A stretch of DNA of 64,000 nt from an uncultured Bacilli bacterium (GCA_944368975.1 CALVXI010000007.1:1-64000), one strand, 5' to 3'. Shown: positions 10,449 through 21,050, numbered from the stretch's first letter. The notes: generated by a model not told the origin, from the sequence alone. Translations and numbers: made by a program.

Positions 10449-11837
10449 TTAGTTTCTTTTAACTGGAACATATATGAACTTGTTCTTTCTAGATTCTTTC
10501 CTATAAAAACCAAGTTCAACCAATTTATCCATACTAGTTCTTGCGGTTTCATAAGCACAATTATTGCATTTTTTAAATTGAGAAATTGTATAATTCATAC
10601 CAAGTGTGCAATGTCTAGCATAGAAATATGCTTGATTGGAACTAAGTTCTGGGTATCTTTCTTTTAAGTGATTTTCAAATTTTTGAGCTTCATCTTCATC
10701 AAGCCCTACCATTATACTGCTAAATGCAATACTTTGGGTAAAAGAAACATTACTTTGATTACTTGATCCTTGTTGTTGATTATTAATTACAGCTTGTTGA
10801 ACAATAGGTTCTTTCTTAATTTCACCTTTATTTTCATTTTGATAATCTAGATTAAAGTCTTCATTTATATTTTGCTTTGTTGTTTCAAGCAAAATAGAAT
10901 TAAGAAAATTTTCAATATTATTTTCAAATTTTTTAAGAACAAAATTTAAAAAATATGTAATATCTAAATTATACTTTTGAGTTTCAATTATATATTTTTC
11001 TATTTCTTCGTTATTAGATAAAAATGATTCCATATTTAGATAACAAGCAACTTCTTCTAAGTCGTTATGGCATAAAATCATTTTAAAAACTAAAATGGCA
11101 ATTTCTTCACTATAAAACTCAAAAGGCTTAATATAGTTAAGATAATAGTAAGCAGAAACCGCTTTAACAAATAATGATTGATTACTATTTTTAATAAAGC
11201 TAATCAAATAATTCATGCTACTTTCGATACTATTTTTAGGTATGCCAATATAAAATTTATTAACTAATGTTCTATTTAATTGGTTCTCAATTTCTTGTTG
11301 CCTATAGAATTCAGTTAAGTCATCAGTTCCTAATAAAATAGAATATAATTTTCCAAAAAAATCATCATTAATATCCTGATTAAAATTATTTTTAATTTCA
11401 TCCAAAGCTTTTATGTAATTTAAAAGTATCGCATATTTAGAAGGAACTTCAGCAGCGTTTTCACGTATAATGTCGTTCAATGTTTTTTCATCTAGTTCAT
11501 AATTATATTTTTTCGCTAATGATTTAATGATTTCTTTTTTTGAACTCTCATCAAAATTAGCTTTATTTACTCGCCCTAATTTAGAATAGTTAATCATTGC
11601 ACGTGCAAGTTTTCTTTCTAAAGAACAAATTCTTTCAACCATTAATGATGTTAAGCAAACATTGTAACTTGCACCAGTAATATGTTTTAACGAAATATTA
11701 GTTCTAAAATAACGTCTAAAATCAAGGATTTTTTCCCACGTTTTATCAATAATTGGGACTTTTAAGGCTTGCATAACCTCTTCTTGAGTTGCATAAGTGT
11801 TTACACTAAACCTTGTCCCTAAATCTGTATTTTCCAT
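10449..11837 (-). CDS. Degenerate Fic-fold protein with C-terminal winged helix
   Basis: The central part follows the Fic family layout: a FYRQQEI segment (177-183), IGIPKNSIESSMNYL (197-211), then the helix that normally precedes HPFxxGNGRxxR. Here that motif reads IKPFEFYSEE (236-245), so the catalytic His is Lys and the GNGR loop is lost. AMPylation is therefore unlikely. The last 90 residues (CAYETARTSMDKLVELGFY ... FIYVPVKRN) look like a winged helix, as in Fic-linked regulators. GAGGG precedes the ATG. It follows lepA and has its own candidate promoter abutting TTAGTA array B. The Fic assignment is inferred from pattern only. Confidence 0.6.
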   Translation of the reverse strand: MENTDLGTRFSVNTYATQEEVMQALKVPIIDKTWEKILDFRRYFRTNISLKHITGASYNVCLTSLMVERICSLERKLARAMINYSKLGRVNKANFDESSKKEIIKSLAKKYNYELDEKTLNDIIRENAAEVPSKYAILLNYIKALDEIKNNFNQDINDDFFGKLYSILLGTDDLTEFYRQQEIENQLNRTLVNKFYIGIPKNSIESSMNYLISFIKNSNQSLFVKAVSAYYYLNYIKPFEFYSEEIAILVFKMILCHNDLEEVACYLNMESFLSNNEEIEKYIIETQKYNLDITYFLNFVLKKFENNIENFLNSILLETTKQNINEDFNLDYQNENKGEIKKEPIVQQAVINNQQQGSSNQSNVSFTQSIAFSSIMVGLDEDEAQKFENHLKERYPELSSNQAYFYARHCTLGMNYTISQFKKCNNCAYETARTSMDKLVELGFYRKESRKNKFIYVPVKRN

Positions 11838-11856
11838 AATTACCCTCTTGTTTATA

Positions 11857-11884
11857 ATTTTAATAAATTAGAAAATTTATTCAA
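11857..11884 (-). promoter_or_regulatory. Candidate promoter of the Fic-like gene
   Basis: Minus strand TTGAAT (11879-11884), 16-bp spacer, TAAAAT (11857-11862). TTAGTA array B begins 7 bp upstream of the -35 box. Confidence 0.4.
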
Positions 11885-11890
11885 TAAAAT

Positions 11891-11917
11891 TACTAAAAAA
11901 CAACTAAAAAAATACTA
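11891..11917 (-). repeat. TTAGTA array B, 11-bp period, three units
   Basis: On the plus strand TACTA, AACTA and TACTA start at 11891, 11902 and 11913, exactly 11 bases apart. Read on the minus strand this is TTAGTA or TTAGTT. It begins three bases after the lepA stop codon and ends just upstream of the candidate promoter of the Fic-like gene. Confidence 0.8.
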
Positions 11918-11920
11918 ATT

Positions 11921-13738
11921 TTATTTTTCATTATCTTCATCAATTGAAAGTAAGGACATAAAAGCTTCTTGTGGCAATTCAACACTTCCCACCTGCTTCA
12001 TTCTCTTTTTTCCTTCTTTTTGTTTTTCTAAAAGTTTTCTTTTTCTTGAAATGTCACCACCATAACATTTAGCAAGAACATCTTTTCTTACTGCTTTAAC
12101 ATCGGCTCTAGCAATAACTTTCCCATTAATTGCAGCCTGAATAGGTATTTCAAATTGCTGACGAGGAATTACCTCTTTAAGTTTACTTACAAGTTTTAAC
12201 GCACGATTATATGCCGATGGTTTATAAACAATTGAACTTAAAGTATCGATGATATCGCCATTTAACATTATGTCCATCTTTGCTAAATTACTTACTTTAT
12301 AATCGCTTATTTCATAATCTAATGAAGCATATCCTTTACTATAACTTTTTAATTTATCAAAAAAGTTATAAATGATTTCACTTAAAGGAATTTCATAACT
12401 TAATATCATACGAGTATCATCAAAGTACTCTAAATCTTTATATATACCTCTTTTATCCTGGCAAAGTTTCATAATAGGACCTAAAAATTCTTGAGGGCAC
12501 ATTATTTTTGCATTAGCATATGGTTCCTCTATAGATTTAATTAATGTTAAATCTGGCATTTTACTAGGATTATCAAGATTGATTGTGCTTCCATCAGTTA
12601 AATTAATTTTGTAAATAACACTTGGTGCAGTTAAAATTAAATCCAAGTTATATTCTCTTTCTAATCTTTCTTGAATAACATCCATGTGTAATAAGCCTAA
12701 AAATCCACATCTAAATCCAAATCCCAAAGCCTGTGAAGTTTCTGGCTCATAACGTAAACTACTATCATTTAAACATAGTTTTTCTAAAGCATCTTTAAGA
12801 TCCTCATAATTCCTTGAATCAGTTGGATAAATTCCACAGTAAACCATAGAATTAATTTCTCGATATCCAGGTAATGGACTAGTAGCTTTATTATTACTTA
12901 AGGTAATAGTCTCACCAACATGAACTTCTTTAATATCTTTAATTTGGGCACAAACATACCCTACTTCTCCGCAATATAAAGCATCAGATTTAATTTCATT
13001 AGGAGTTCTAATACCTACTTCAGTAACTTCATATTCTTTATTAGCACGCATTAATAAAATTTTATCGCCTACTTTAATTTTTCCTTCTTTTATGCGAACT
13101 AAAACTACTACACCTCGATACGAATCATAATAACTATCAAAAATCAATGCTTGTAAAGGGTTATCATTATCACCTTTTGGAGCAGGTATATCTGTGACAA
13201 TGTGTTCTAAAATATTTCTTACATTCTCCCCAGTTTTAGCGCTCACAGAGATAGCATTTTCTCCATCTAATCCTAATCTTTCATTTATTTCTTTTCTACA
13301 TACGTCAACCATTGCACTTTTTAAATCAATCTTATTAATAACTGGAACAATGGATAAATCATTATCAACAGCTAAGTACATATTCGCTAAAGTTTGAGCC
13401 TCGACTCCTTGAGTAGCGTCAATTACTAATAAGGCGCCTTCACATGCAGCTAAACTACGAGATACTTCATAAGTAAAATCGACATGCCCAGGAGTATCTA
13501 TTAGGTTAAAAATATATGTCTCGCCATCAAGTGCCTTATATTCTAAAGTTACTGCGTTTAATTTAATTGTAATTCCTCTTTCTCTTTCTAGATCCATCGA
13601 GTCTAGCATTTGATCTTTCATTTCTCTTTTTGTAATTGTATTAGTCAACTCTAAAATACGATCAGATAAAGTCGTTTTTCCATGATCGATGTGAGCAATA
13701 ATACTAAAATTTCTAATATTTTTTTGATTATATTTCAT
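11921..13738 (-). CDS. lepA: Elongation factor 4 (LepA)
   Basis: Translational GTPase that acts on the ribosome, proposed to back-translocate or to aid 30S assembly. The 605 residues begin with the G1 loop [14 protein letters not shown] and include DTPGHVDF (G3) and NKIDL (G4). The LepA-specific C-terminal domain is complete ([19 protein letters not shown]). The length is normal. It lies 16 bases downstream of the helicase gene. Confidence 0.98.
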   Translation of the reverse strand: MKYNQKNIRNFSIIAHIDHGKTTLSDRILELTNTITKREMKDQMLDSMDLERERGITIKLNAVTLEYKALDGETYIFNLIDTPGHVDFTYEVSRSLAACEGALLVIDATQGVEAQTLANMYLAVDNDLSIVPVINKIDLKSAMVDVCRKEINERLGLDGENAISVSAKTGENVRNILEHIVTDIPAPKGDNDNPLQALIFDSYYDSYRGVVVLVRIKEGKIKVGDKILLMRANKEYEVTEVGIRTPNEIKSDALYCGEVGYVCAQIKDIKEVHVGETITLSNNKATSPLPGYREINSMVYCGIYPTDSRNYEDLKDALEKLCLNDSSLRYEPETSQALGFGFRCGFLGLLHMDVIQERLEREYNLDLILTAPSVIYKINLTDGSTINLDNPSKMPDLTLIKSIEEPYANAKIMCPQEFLGPIMKLCQDKRGIYKDLEYFDDTRMILSYEIPLSEIIYNFFDKLKSYSKGYASLDYEISDYKVSNLAKMDIMLNGDIIDTLSSIVYKPSAYNRALKLVSKLKEVIPRQQFEIPIQAAINGKVIARADVKAVRKDVLAKCYGGDISRKRKLLEKQKEGKKRMKQVGSVELPQEAFMSLLSIDEDNEK

Positions 13739-13754
13739 ACGTTTATTGATTATA

Positions 13755-16118
13755 TCAATTTTTATAAAATTGAACTAAATTATTTTTAATTTCTTCAACA
13801 TCTTTTATATTTTTATAGTCTTCAAATGTTGAAGGAAATAATGTTTTATATTTTTTATATGCATATCGCTTATCAATTAATAGAATCGAACCACGATCAG
13901 TTTCTGTCCTAATTAATCGTCCAACCGCTTGTAAAACATGATTCATTCCAACATAAAGATAAGCATAATCATATCCATTAAGATTAATTGAATTAAAATA
14001 TTCCAATAATAAATTATTTCTAAAGTTTAACGAAGGTAAACCAACGCCAATCACTACAACGCCAATTAATCTATCATCAACTAAATCAATTCCTTCACTA
14101 AAACTACCACCTAAAACTGCAACGCCAATTGTCGTTTTTTTTGGAGAAATTACAAAGTTAGAAAGAAAATCTTCTTTTTCTTTATTATTCATTTCTTTCC
14201 TTTGATAAATAAAATTAGCATCGTTGTTTTTAAATATTTTCTTAAATTGAAATAAATATTCAAATGACGGAACAAATATTAAATAGTTTCCAATCTTTTC
14301 AGAAACAAAACCCTGGATTAAATTAATAACATCAAATATACTTTTTTCTCTGTCTTTATAAAAAAGTGACAAGCTTGTATTGATCATCACATTAAGATTT
14401 TCTTTTTTAAAAGGTGAATCTAAAAGCAAAACATCAGATTTTTTCTCTTGTAAAATTAATTTTTTATAGTATTCAATCGGAGTTAAAGTGGCACTAAAAA
14501 ATAATGAACCTTGGACTTTATAGAAAGTATCTAATAAAAAGTTACTAGCATCTAAACAAAAAATATTAATTTCGAAATTTTCTTTTGCTAAATCTCGATG
14601 AATATAAATTTTAAAATTTTCATCTATTAGTTCATAAATTTTTAAAAATTTAAAAATATCTATAAAAAATTGGTTACATAATTGATTTGAGTATAAAGGA
14701 TGATTATTTAAATATTCTTTATATTTATCATGTGCTGTTTTTAAGGCATTAATAAAATTTGCATCTAGAGTTTGTAAAACTAAATCGTCGTGTTCCTTCC
14801 CATTAATATCACTAAAATCAAGTTTTTTAAATAAATTAAAATACTTAGTTAAATTTTTAATAGCATTTCTTATATCAACATTTTTTAATTTGCTTAATTC
14901 TTTTTTAACTTCCAAGAAATTTTTATAAGTTAAAACTTGAGAATACATGTCACGGCTTCGAGAAACTAAATTATGAGCTTCATCAACTAAAAGAAACATC
15001 TTATAATTTTTATCCGGATTTTCAAAAAATCTTTTTAAATGCGCAATTGGATGAAAGACATAATTATAATCACAAATTATAACATCAACATATAAACTTA
15101 AATCTAAAGAAAATTCAAATGGGCAAATATCATACTTAAAAGCGTATTCAATAAGTTTATGTTCGTCAATTATAGAGTTATTTATAAGAATTTCTATAAT
15201 TAATTTATTTAACTTTTCGTAGTATTTTCTTGCAAATGGACAATTATCAGGATTGCATTTTCTCTCAGCTGATAAACACATTCTTTCTTTACTACTTATT
15301 GTTATAGCTTTTAAACCTTCATACTTAGAATTTAGAATTTTAATAGCATCGACTGCATTTTTAAAACCACTGTTTTTAGGAGTAAGATAGAATATTTTAT
15401 CTATAATTTTATCCTTACACCCTAAAAGTGTACCATATATACTTGCCATTGTTTTACCAATTCCCGTAGGAGCAACTGCAAAATTATTTTCTACATTTAA
15501 TACTGTTTTTTTTGCAAAATTAATAAATTCATCTTGCCCTTTACGTTTATCATTAAAAGGAAAAGATAGATTTTCTAAAAATTTATTCTTTTTTTCATTT
15601 AAGTCATTGAGAATATTTAAAAATCCAAGGTAATCAAAAATATAACTAAAAACTTTTTCTTCAAGCTCAGAATAAGTGAAACTATATTTAAAAATGTTCT
15701 CTTTTTTTGTGTCTTGAGAAATATATGTTAAATATATTTCAATATTTTTTAAATTAAACTGCTTTGAATAAATGTAACCATAACAAATAGCTTGTCCTAA
15801 ATGCCAATCACCATTATTTTCAAAAAAAGTGTCTAATTCTCCAACATAACTTTTAATTTCATCTATAACAACTCCATCATTTTTTTTAATTATTCCATCA
15901 CATCGGCCTTCTAAATCAATAATGTAATCTTTTGTTGTTATTGTTGTCTTTAAGCTAACTTCAGCTTCATAATTTTCATTTTGTTTTGCTTGATAATATT
16001 GATGTATCGCTACTCCTTCAGCCATCGTCATATTATTAAAATAACGATCATCTAAATCGCCTTTTCTTAAAACAAAATCAACAAGTTGATGAACACTTAA
16101 GTTATATTTTTTAATCAT
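13755..16118 (-). CDS. PD-(D/E)XK nuclease-XPD/DinG-type helicase fusion
   Basis: Residues 30-115 carry a RecB/Cas4-like nuclease core: His39, Asp74, DEIK (86-89) and Q109xxxY113. From about residue 190 a superfamily 2 XPD/DinG helicase follows, with Walker A APTGIGKT (216-223) and DEAH (379-382). Cys281, Cys288, Cys293 and Cys332 probably bind a 4Fe-4S cluster. The end has the expected [10 protein letters not shown] and [18 protein letters not shown] motifs. It likely unwinds 5'-3' and cuts DNA in repair. It overlaps the fmt end by 8 bases. The domain pair also occurs in other Bacillota; its precise role is unclear. Confidence 0.85.
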   Translation of the reverse strand: MIKKYNLSVHQLVDFVLRKGDLDDRYFNNMTMAEGVAIHQYYQAKQNENYEAEVSLKTTITTKDYIIDLEGRCDGIIKKNDGVVIDEIKSYVGELDTFFENNGDWHLGQAICYGYIYSKQFNLKNIEIYLTYISQDTKKENIFKYSFTYSELEEKVFSYIFDYLGFLNILNDLNEKKNKFLENLSFPFNDKRKGQDEFINFAKKTVLNVENNFAVAPTGIGKTMASIYGTLLGCKDKIIDKIFYLTPKNSGFKNAVDAIKILNSKYEGLKAITISSKERMCLSAERKCNPDNCPFARKYYEKLNKLIIEILINNSIIDEHKLIEYAFKYDICPFEFSLDLSLYVDVIICDYNYVFHPIAHLKRFFENPDKNYKMFLLVDEAHNLVSRSRDMYSQVLTYKNFLEVKKELSKLKNVDIRNAIKNLTKYFNLFKKLDFSDINGKEHDDLVLQTLDANFINALKTAHDKYKEYLNNHPLYSNQLCNQFFIDIFKFLKIYELIDENFKIYIHRDLAKENFEINIFCLDASNFLLDTFYKVQGSLFFSATLTPIEYYKKLILQEKKSDVLLLDSPFKKENLNVMINTSLSLFYKDREKSIFDVINLIQGFVSEKIGNYLIFVPSFEYLFQFKKIFKNNDANFIYQRKEMNNKEKEDFLSNFVISPKKTTIGVAVLGGSFSEGIDLVDDRLIGVVVIGVGLPSLNFRNNLLLEYFNSINLNGYDYAYLYVGMNHVLQAVGRLIRTETDRGSILLIDKRYAYKKYKTLFPSTFEDYKNIKDVEEIKNNLVQFYKN

Positions 16119-17067
16119 TGTTTACAAAATCATTAATAATAAATAAATCTGGTTTTCCAATAAAGAAATCTTTGATCTCTAAAATTTTCTTTCCTTGTCT
16201 TTGTATTTTAGTAATTCTTAGTGGATAATCTTTAGTACCTATCACTAAGCCATTTTTATCATATGATAAAATTTGACCTGGTTTGGTAGTTGAGAAATTA
16301 ATTATTTCTGCATTAAACACTTTAAATTTTTCATTATTATAAATAAAGTAACAACCAGGTTCATTTGTAAGAGCACGAATAATGTTTTTAATATGTTTAG
16401 CGCTATCATTAAAATTTAACTTTTCTATATCTCTATTAATTTTATGAGTAAAAGTTACTTCTTTGATATTTTGTTCTTCCCCTAAATTTTCTTTGTTAAT
16501 TACAGCGTCAATTCCAGTGTCAAAACATTTAAAAGCACTATCAACCATTTTATCTGTCAAAGTTGTATAATTATCATTATCATCAATTTTAATAATAGTT
16601 TTATAATACATCTTACCGGCATCCATCTCGTCGACCATTTCCATTAAAGTCACTCCAGTTATACTATCTCCATTTAAAAGAGAATATTGTATAGGGGCAG
16701 CTCCTCGATATTTTGGAAGTAAGGAGCCATGTAAATTTAAGCATCCTAATTTTGGAATTATTAAAAGATCATGTGGAATAATTTGTCCATAAGCTAATGT
16801 TAATATTAAATCTGGGTTAAGTTCCTTAATAAATTCAAAATCATTTCTTATTTTTTCTTTTTGAAAGACAGGAATATTATACTTATTGGCCACAACTTTA
16901 GTTGGAACCGGTATTAATTCTTTCTTTCTATTTAATTCTTTATCGCATTGAGCCACTACTCCAATTATGTTATATCCACTTAAAATTAACTTTTCTAAAA
17001 CTTTAGCACTTAATTCAGGAGTTCCTAAATATAATATTTTAATTTTTTTCTTATCTAAATTTGACAT
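16111..17067 (-). CDS. fmt: Methionyl-tRNA formyltransferase
   Basis: Formylates initiator Met-tRNA using 10-formyl-THF. The catalytic motif is NLHGSLLPKYRGAAPI and the SLLNGDSITGVTLMEM motif follows; a C-terminal OB-like domain completes the protein. I chose the ATG at 17067 (MSNLDKKKIKILYLGTPE, 318 residues) because GGGAGG lies about 9 bases upstream. It diverges from rpsT and precedes the helicase gene. Confidence 0.96.
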   Translation of the reverse strand: MSNLDKKKIKILYLGTPELSAKVLEKLILSGYNIIGVVAQCDKELNRKKELIPVPTKVVANKYNIPVFQKEKIRNDFEFIKELNPDLILTLAYGQIIPHDLLIIPKLGCLNLHGSLLPKYRGAAPIQYSLLNGDSITGVTLMEMVDEMDAGKMYYKTIIKIDDNDNYTTLTDKMVDSAFKCFDTGIDAVINKENLGEEQNIKEVTFTHKINRDIEKLNFNDSAKHIKNIIRALTNEPGCYFIYNNEKFKVFNAEIINFSTTKPGQILSYDKNGLVIGTKDYPLRITKIQRQGKKILEIKDFFIGKPDLFIINDFVNND

Positions 17068-17116
17068 TTCCCTAACCTCCCGCCAATAATTATTATACAT
17101 AAAAAGTAAAAATCAT

Positions 17117-17145
17117 TTCACAATTTAATAATTGTTTGGTATAAT
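17117..17145 (+). promoter_or_regulatory. rpsT promoter
   Basis: TTCACA (17117-17122), 17-bp spacer, TATAAT (17140-17145). The ribosome-binding site AGAGG and the rpsT ATG follow at 17174. Confidence 0.75.
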
Positions 17146-17173
17146 TTTTTTCGTATCGAAAGAGGTAAGTATT

Positions 17174-17437
17174 ATGGCAAATATTAAATCACAAAAGAAA
17201 AGAATTAAGACAAATGAAAAAGCAAGAATTAGAAACGTTTCCTACAAATCAAAATTAAGAACTGCTATGAAAGCTGTAAGAGTAGCTTGTGAAAAGAACG
17301 ATAAAGCAAATGCAATTGAACTTAATAAAAAAGCTTGTTCAATTATCGATAGAGCTGTTGTTAAAGGAATTGAACATAAGTCAACTGCTGCTCGTCAAAA
17401 AGCTTCTTTACAAAAATTAATTAACAAATTAGCTTAA
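17174..17437 (+). CDS. rpsT: 30S ribosomal protein bS20
   Basis: Primary 16S rRNA-binding protein. It begins MANIKSQKKRIKTNEKAR, typical of the family, and has the normal 87 residues. I chose the ATG at 17174, preceded by AGAGG; a frame open from 17132 would start upstream of the transcription start. Monocistronic on the plus strand, it ends one base before the end of the opposite gene holA. Confidence 0.97.
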   Translation: MANIKSQKKRIKTNEKARIRNVSYKSKLRTAMKAVRVACEKNDKANAIELNKKACSIIDRAVVKGIEHKSTAARQKASLQKLINKLA

Positions 17438-18418
17438 TTAAAAATTTAAAATAAACATTTCAAAACTGTAAAATCTATCTACAGTGTTATGTTTGATGGC
17501 CTTATCGAGATTATATAAATCATGTAAGGCTTTTTTAATGTTACCAATATCTACTTTTTTAAGATCGTTGGTAGCATAATAGATTCTTCCTGTGCTTACT
17601 TTTAATTTCACAGCAATTTCTTCATTAGTATACTTTAAAGATTTTAGATAATTCACCTCATCAAGGAAGATTAGTGAACTTGTTAATAATGCAATTAATT
17701 GAACGGGTTCAATATTTTGTAAATCCCTAAGATCTCGATAAGTTTTTAACGCTTCTTCTTTTTTATTAGCAATTAAAGCAGAAGACAATGCCAAAATATC
17801 ATTATTCTTTTTTGAAGAAAACACTAGATTAACATCATCTTTAGTTATAACTTTATTATCACAATAAAGAATCAATTTTTCGCTTTCTTTTATAAATGTA
17901 TTCAAATTTTTATCGATTCTATCGATTATTTCATTGATAGCATCTTTGTCTATTTCAAATCCTTTTTTTACAAAATATTTTTCAACATATTGAGGCCATT
18001 CGTCATCTAATAAAGGCTTCAAGAGTTTTCTATTTTCTTTATTAATGGAATTTACAATTTCATTTTCCAAATTGATTTCATTCTTATAAACAATAAAAAT
18101 AAGTAAAATATTTTCATCATTATCTTGTTTAATATATCTTACAATATTTGAATAATCATTCTTTTTTATTATTCGAGCATCTTTACTTTTACTATATTTT
18201 GTTTTATTTTCTAAATAAGTTGCATTATCAATAACAACTACTTTTTTATTGAATGATAATGAAAGTTGATTAAGTTCATTTAAAGCATCATCAATTAAAG
18301 AATCTTGAGCATTAAAATTTATTACATTATGTTCACTATCAGAAAAAAATTTATTTAAAAAGTTTTTTAAATACATTTTAATACGCTCACTATCCGAACC
18401 AAAAAATAAATATGTCAT
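17438..18418 (-). CDS. holA: DNA polymerase III delta subunit
   Basis: Clamp-loader subunit that opens the beta clamp. It starts MTYLFFGSDSERIKMYLKNFL, the usual delta N-terminus. The degenerate AAA+ fold and a C-terminal helical collar (PVQLIALLTSSLIFLDEV) follow. At 326 residues it has a normal length. It follows comEC by 19 bases as in Bacillus (comEC-holA-rpsT region). No Shine-Dalgarno is seen, but a TATAAT sits 8 bases before the ATG. Confidence 0.92.
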   Translation of the reverse strand: MTYLFFGSDSERIKMYLKNFLNKFFSDSEHNVINFNAQDSLIDDALNELNQLSLSFNKKVVVIDNATYLENKTKYSKSKDARIIKKNDYSNIVRYIKQDNDENILLIFIVYKNEINLENEIVNSINKENRKLLKPLLDDEWPQYVEKYFVKKGFEIDKDAINEIIDRIDKNLNTFIKESEKLILYCDNKVITKDDVNLVFSSKKNNDILALSSALIANKKEEALKTYRDLRDLQNIEPVQLIALLTSSLIFLDEVNYLKSLKYTNEEIAVKLKVSTGRIYYATNDLKKVDIGNIKKALHDLYNLDKAIKHNTVDRFYSFEMFILNF

Positions 18419-18426
18419 ACCACTAA

Positions 18427-18432
18427 ATTATA
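18427..18432 (-). promoter_or_regulatory. -10 box next to the holA ATG
   Basis: Minus strand TATAAT ends 8 bases before the holA ATG, and no ribosome-binding site lies between. Transcription would begin at or next to the A of the ATG, giving a leaderless mRNA. No good -35 is seen. Confidence 0.4.
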
Positions 18433-18437
18433 CAATA

Positions 18438-20459
18438 TTAAATTAAAAACTCATAACTTATTGTGCCTTCATAATCCGTTCGATGATATTCAATGTTTAA
18501 TTTTTTTAAATTTTCAATAACTTCATCGTTTGGATGATTATATCTATTATTTAAACCGCAGGAAATAATAGCAACTTTAGGGTCTATTTCTTTTAAAAAA
18601 TCATATGACGATGAGCTTTTACTACCATGATGTCCTAATTTAAGATAATCGATATCTAAATCGTAATTTTCTAAAATATAATTTTCAATCTTAGTTGTTG
18701 CATCTCCCATGAATAAAAAATCATTATCTTTTATTTTTAAATATAAGACCAAACTTTGATCATTTTCATCATCGATTAGATGCTTATCATAAGTATTAAG
18801 ATTATAAAATTCAATGTTTCCGTCATTTATTGGAAATATTGAATTATAGTCATAAATATTTTTAACATTAAAATTATTTTTTAAAGATTCTAGAGCCCCA
18901 TAATGATCAAAATCATAGTGAGTGATGAAAATCGCTTCTAAGGAATAAATTCTTTTACTTTTTAAATACGGTATTAAAGAATTAGTCGCTAAATCATAAT
19001 TAACTACTCCACCAGTATCAATTAAATATGCTTTATTTTTATATCTTATCAATGTAGAGTCACCTTGAGAAACATTTATAAAACTTACTTCATAAGTGAA
19101 AGAATTTCTTAAAGGCAAAATATATAAAACTAAACAACTTAACGAAAAATAGAGACTGAATCGATAAAATTTCTTAAAATTAATTTCTTTAAAATAAATA
19201 AAAATCAAAAATAATACATAATAAATAATTAAGTAGAATTGATTTAGTTCTGGTAAATTAATATTAAACAATGAAAAATTAATTTTATTTAAAAAATTGA
19301 AAGAAAAAGTATAAATATCATCAAAAAAAGGAAAATAGATTCCATAAAAACTTATTAATGCGATAATAAATAATACTTTAAAAAAGAAAATAAATGTAAG
19401 ACCAAATATTAAATAAATTAGATTAAAGCCATGATAGACTTTAATCGTATATGGAAGAAAAGTAAATAAAACAATTATCTTTGTTTTAATAGATTTAACA
19501 ATTTTACTTTTACTTTTTAAGAAAAGATTAGATATTCGGAAAATAAAACCAATTAATAATGGTAAATAATAACCAGCATTATAAATTAAAGTTGGGGAAA
19601 TAATGAGAATGACCAAATAAATCAAATAAATAAAATTAGTTTTATCATACTCTTTTAATTTTCCTAAAGTAAATAAATTGAAAAGATAAAAAATTAAAAC
19701 GCGAAGAAAACTAAATCTATAAATATTAAAAATAAAAAACGGAGCTAGTATTAATAAGCTCAATATTCTACTAACTTTTTTCTCACAAAATAAATTAAAA
19801 ACCCTGCTAATTCCATATAAAATAAAATTTAATAATAATCCACTAGTAGATAATAAATTGGATATCATTAAATTATTTGAGATATTTTTAAGTTCACTTT
19901 TATAGTCTAAATCACCAAATAAAAGGCTACTAACAAATTGCTTACTAATCTCACTATTAAAATTACTAAGTATTTTTTCTTTATAAGAATTAAAGTCAAA
20001 AGGAAAATTAAAAATTAAAGAAAAATTTTCAATATTTAATGTTCGATTAATCCCAAGTTTATTTAAATAATCTTTAAAAGAAAATGCACTTTCATATTCT
20101 TTAAAGTTTAATGAACCAAAATATCCATCAACTTTAATAATATCGTATAAGCTTATATCGGCGCTGGTATAACAATAAAACTTTTCATTGAAAGTTCTTA
20201 AAATAATATAATTTTCTTCCTTTTTTATTACGATACCAACTAAATCATAAGAACTATTTTCTTCAAATGTTATTAAGTTATGACTTAATCCAATTAAGAA
20301 AAATAAAACAATAAAAATTAATAATTTCTTGCGATTTGTTTTATTCTTATAAACTAAAAATAAAGAAATTAATAATAGCAAAATACCTAAAGCTAAAATG
20401 TTTATATTAAATATTATTAGCCCTGATATCAGGGCTAATAATAATGGCAAAATAAACAT
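18438..20459 (-). CDS. comEC: DNA uptake channel ComEC/Rec2
   Basis: Inner-membrane channel for single-stranded DNA uptake in transformation. The 673 residues comprise an N-terminal soluble OB-like part after two helices and a hydrophobic competence domain with many helices. A C-terminal metallo-beta-lactamase domain (VSQGDSTLIRYKNKAYLIDTGG, FITHYDFDHYGAL, LGHHGSKSSSS) keeps its metal ligands. Slightly shorter than Bacillus ComEC. The start overlaps the comEA stop by one base, so the two are coupled. Confidence 0.93.
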   Translation of the reverse strand: MFILPLLLALISGLIIFNINILALGILLLLISLFLVYKNKTNRKKLLIFIVLFFLIGLSHNLITFEENSSYDLVGIVIKKEENYIILRTFNEKFYCYTSADISLYDIIKVDGYFGSLNFKEYESAFSFKDYLNKLGINRTLNIENFSLIFNFPFDFNSYKEKILSNFNSEISKQFVSSLLFGDLDYKSELKNISNNLMISNLLSTSGLLLNFILYGISRVFNLFCEKKVSRILSLLILAPFFIFNIYRFSFLRVLIFYLFNLFTLGKLKEYDKTNFIYLIYLVILIISPTLIYNAGYYLPLLIGFIFRISNLFLKSKSKIVKSIKTKIIVLFTFLPYTIKVYHGFNLIYLIFGLTFIFFFKVLFIIALISFYGIYFPFFDDIYTFSFNFLNKINFSLFNINLPELNQFYLIIYYVLFLIFIYFKEINFKKFYRFSLYFSLSCLVLYILPLRNSFTYEVSFINVSQGDSTLIRYKNKAYLIDTGGVVNYDLATNSLIPYLKSKRIYSLEAIFITHYDFDHYGALESLKNNFNVKNIYDYNSIFPINDGNIEFYNLNTYDKHLIDDENDQSLVLYLKIKDNDFLFMGDATTKIENYILENYDLDIDYLKLGHHGSKSSSSYDFLKEIDPKVAIISCGLNNRYNHPNDEVIENLKKLNIEYHRTDYEGTISYEFLI

Positions 20460-20998
20460 TAATCAGTAAGAATTATATAATTTCTTAATTTTGTGTAAGT
20501 TGCATTTCCGATGCCTGATACATTCATTATATCTTCTATTGTTTGGTATAAACCGTTTTCGTCTCGATAAGAAATGATTGATTTACTAATGGATTCACCT
20601 ATACCGTCAATAAAAGTTAAAGCATTAGGATCAGTTACAGAGTTAATATTTACTTTTTGAATTTCTTCATCGGAACAAATATCAGTTGGATCATATCTTG
20701 GTGGGATATAATATTCAACATTTTTTTCAACAATAGCTGATGGTAAGAAAGCTCTAGTATCAGCACGATCTGTAATTCCGCCTGCTTTTTCTATAAGATC
20801 TTGCATTGTAGAGTCTTCATCAAGTAAATAATTCCCTGGGCTTACGACATAACCAGAAATTCCTATTGAATTTCTAATAACTTCGTTTGTCGGATCAACA
20901 ACACTTTGAGCATTACCAAAGTCAACAAACTGCATTACTAATAGTCCAATAATTGTCGTAATGACAACACCAATAATTATTTTAATTGTTAATGACAT
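20459..20998 (-). CDS. comEA: Competence DNA receptor ComEA
   Basis: Membrane-anchored DNA-binding receptor for transformation. The 179 residues have an N-terminal anchor helix (about 4-27, IIIGVVITTIIGLLVMQF), an SLBB-type domain (ISGYVVSPGNYLL) and a C-terminal helix-hairpin-helix pair (NALTFIDGIGESISKSI and DIMNVSGIGNATYTKLR). The ribosome-binding site AAGGGGG, 6 bases from the ATG, is inside a long hairpin, suggesting translational control. Confidence 0.93.
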   Translation of the reverse strand: MSLTIKIIIGVVITTIIGLLVMQFVDFGNAQSVVDPTNEVIRNSIGISGYVVSPGNYLLDEDSTMQDLIEKAGGITDRADTRAFLPSAIVEKNVEYYIPPRYDPTDICSDEEIQKVNINSVTDPNALTFIDGIGESISKSIISYRDENGLYQTIEDIMNVSGIGNATYTKLRNYIILTD

Positions 20999-21002
20999 AA
21001 AT

Positions 21003-21050
21003 TACCCCCTTCTATTAACAAGTAGTGAAAAAATCGACTTGTTGGGGGTA
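21003..21050 (-). promoter_or_regulatory. Hairpin that hides the comEA ribosome-binding site
   Basis: Minus strand TACCCCC (21044-21050) pairs with GGGGGTA (21003-21009), the comEA ribosome-binding site. An inner stem AACAAGT/ACTTGTT (21037-21043 and 21017-21023) extends it across a 7-base bulge. In this fold ribosomes could not bind. Confidence 0.65.
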
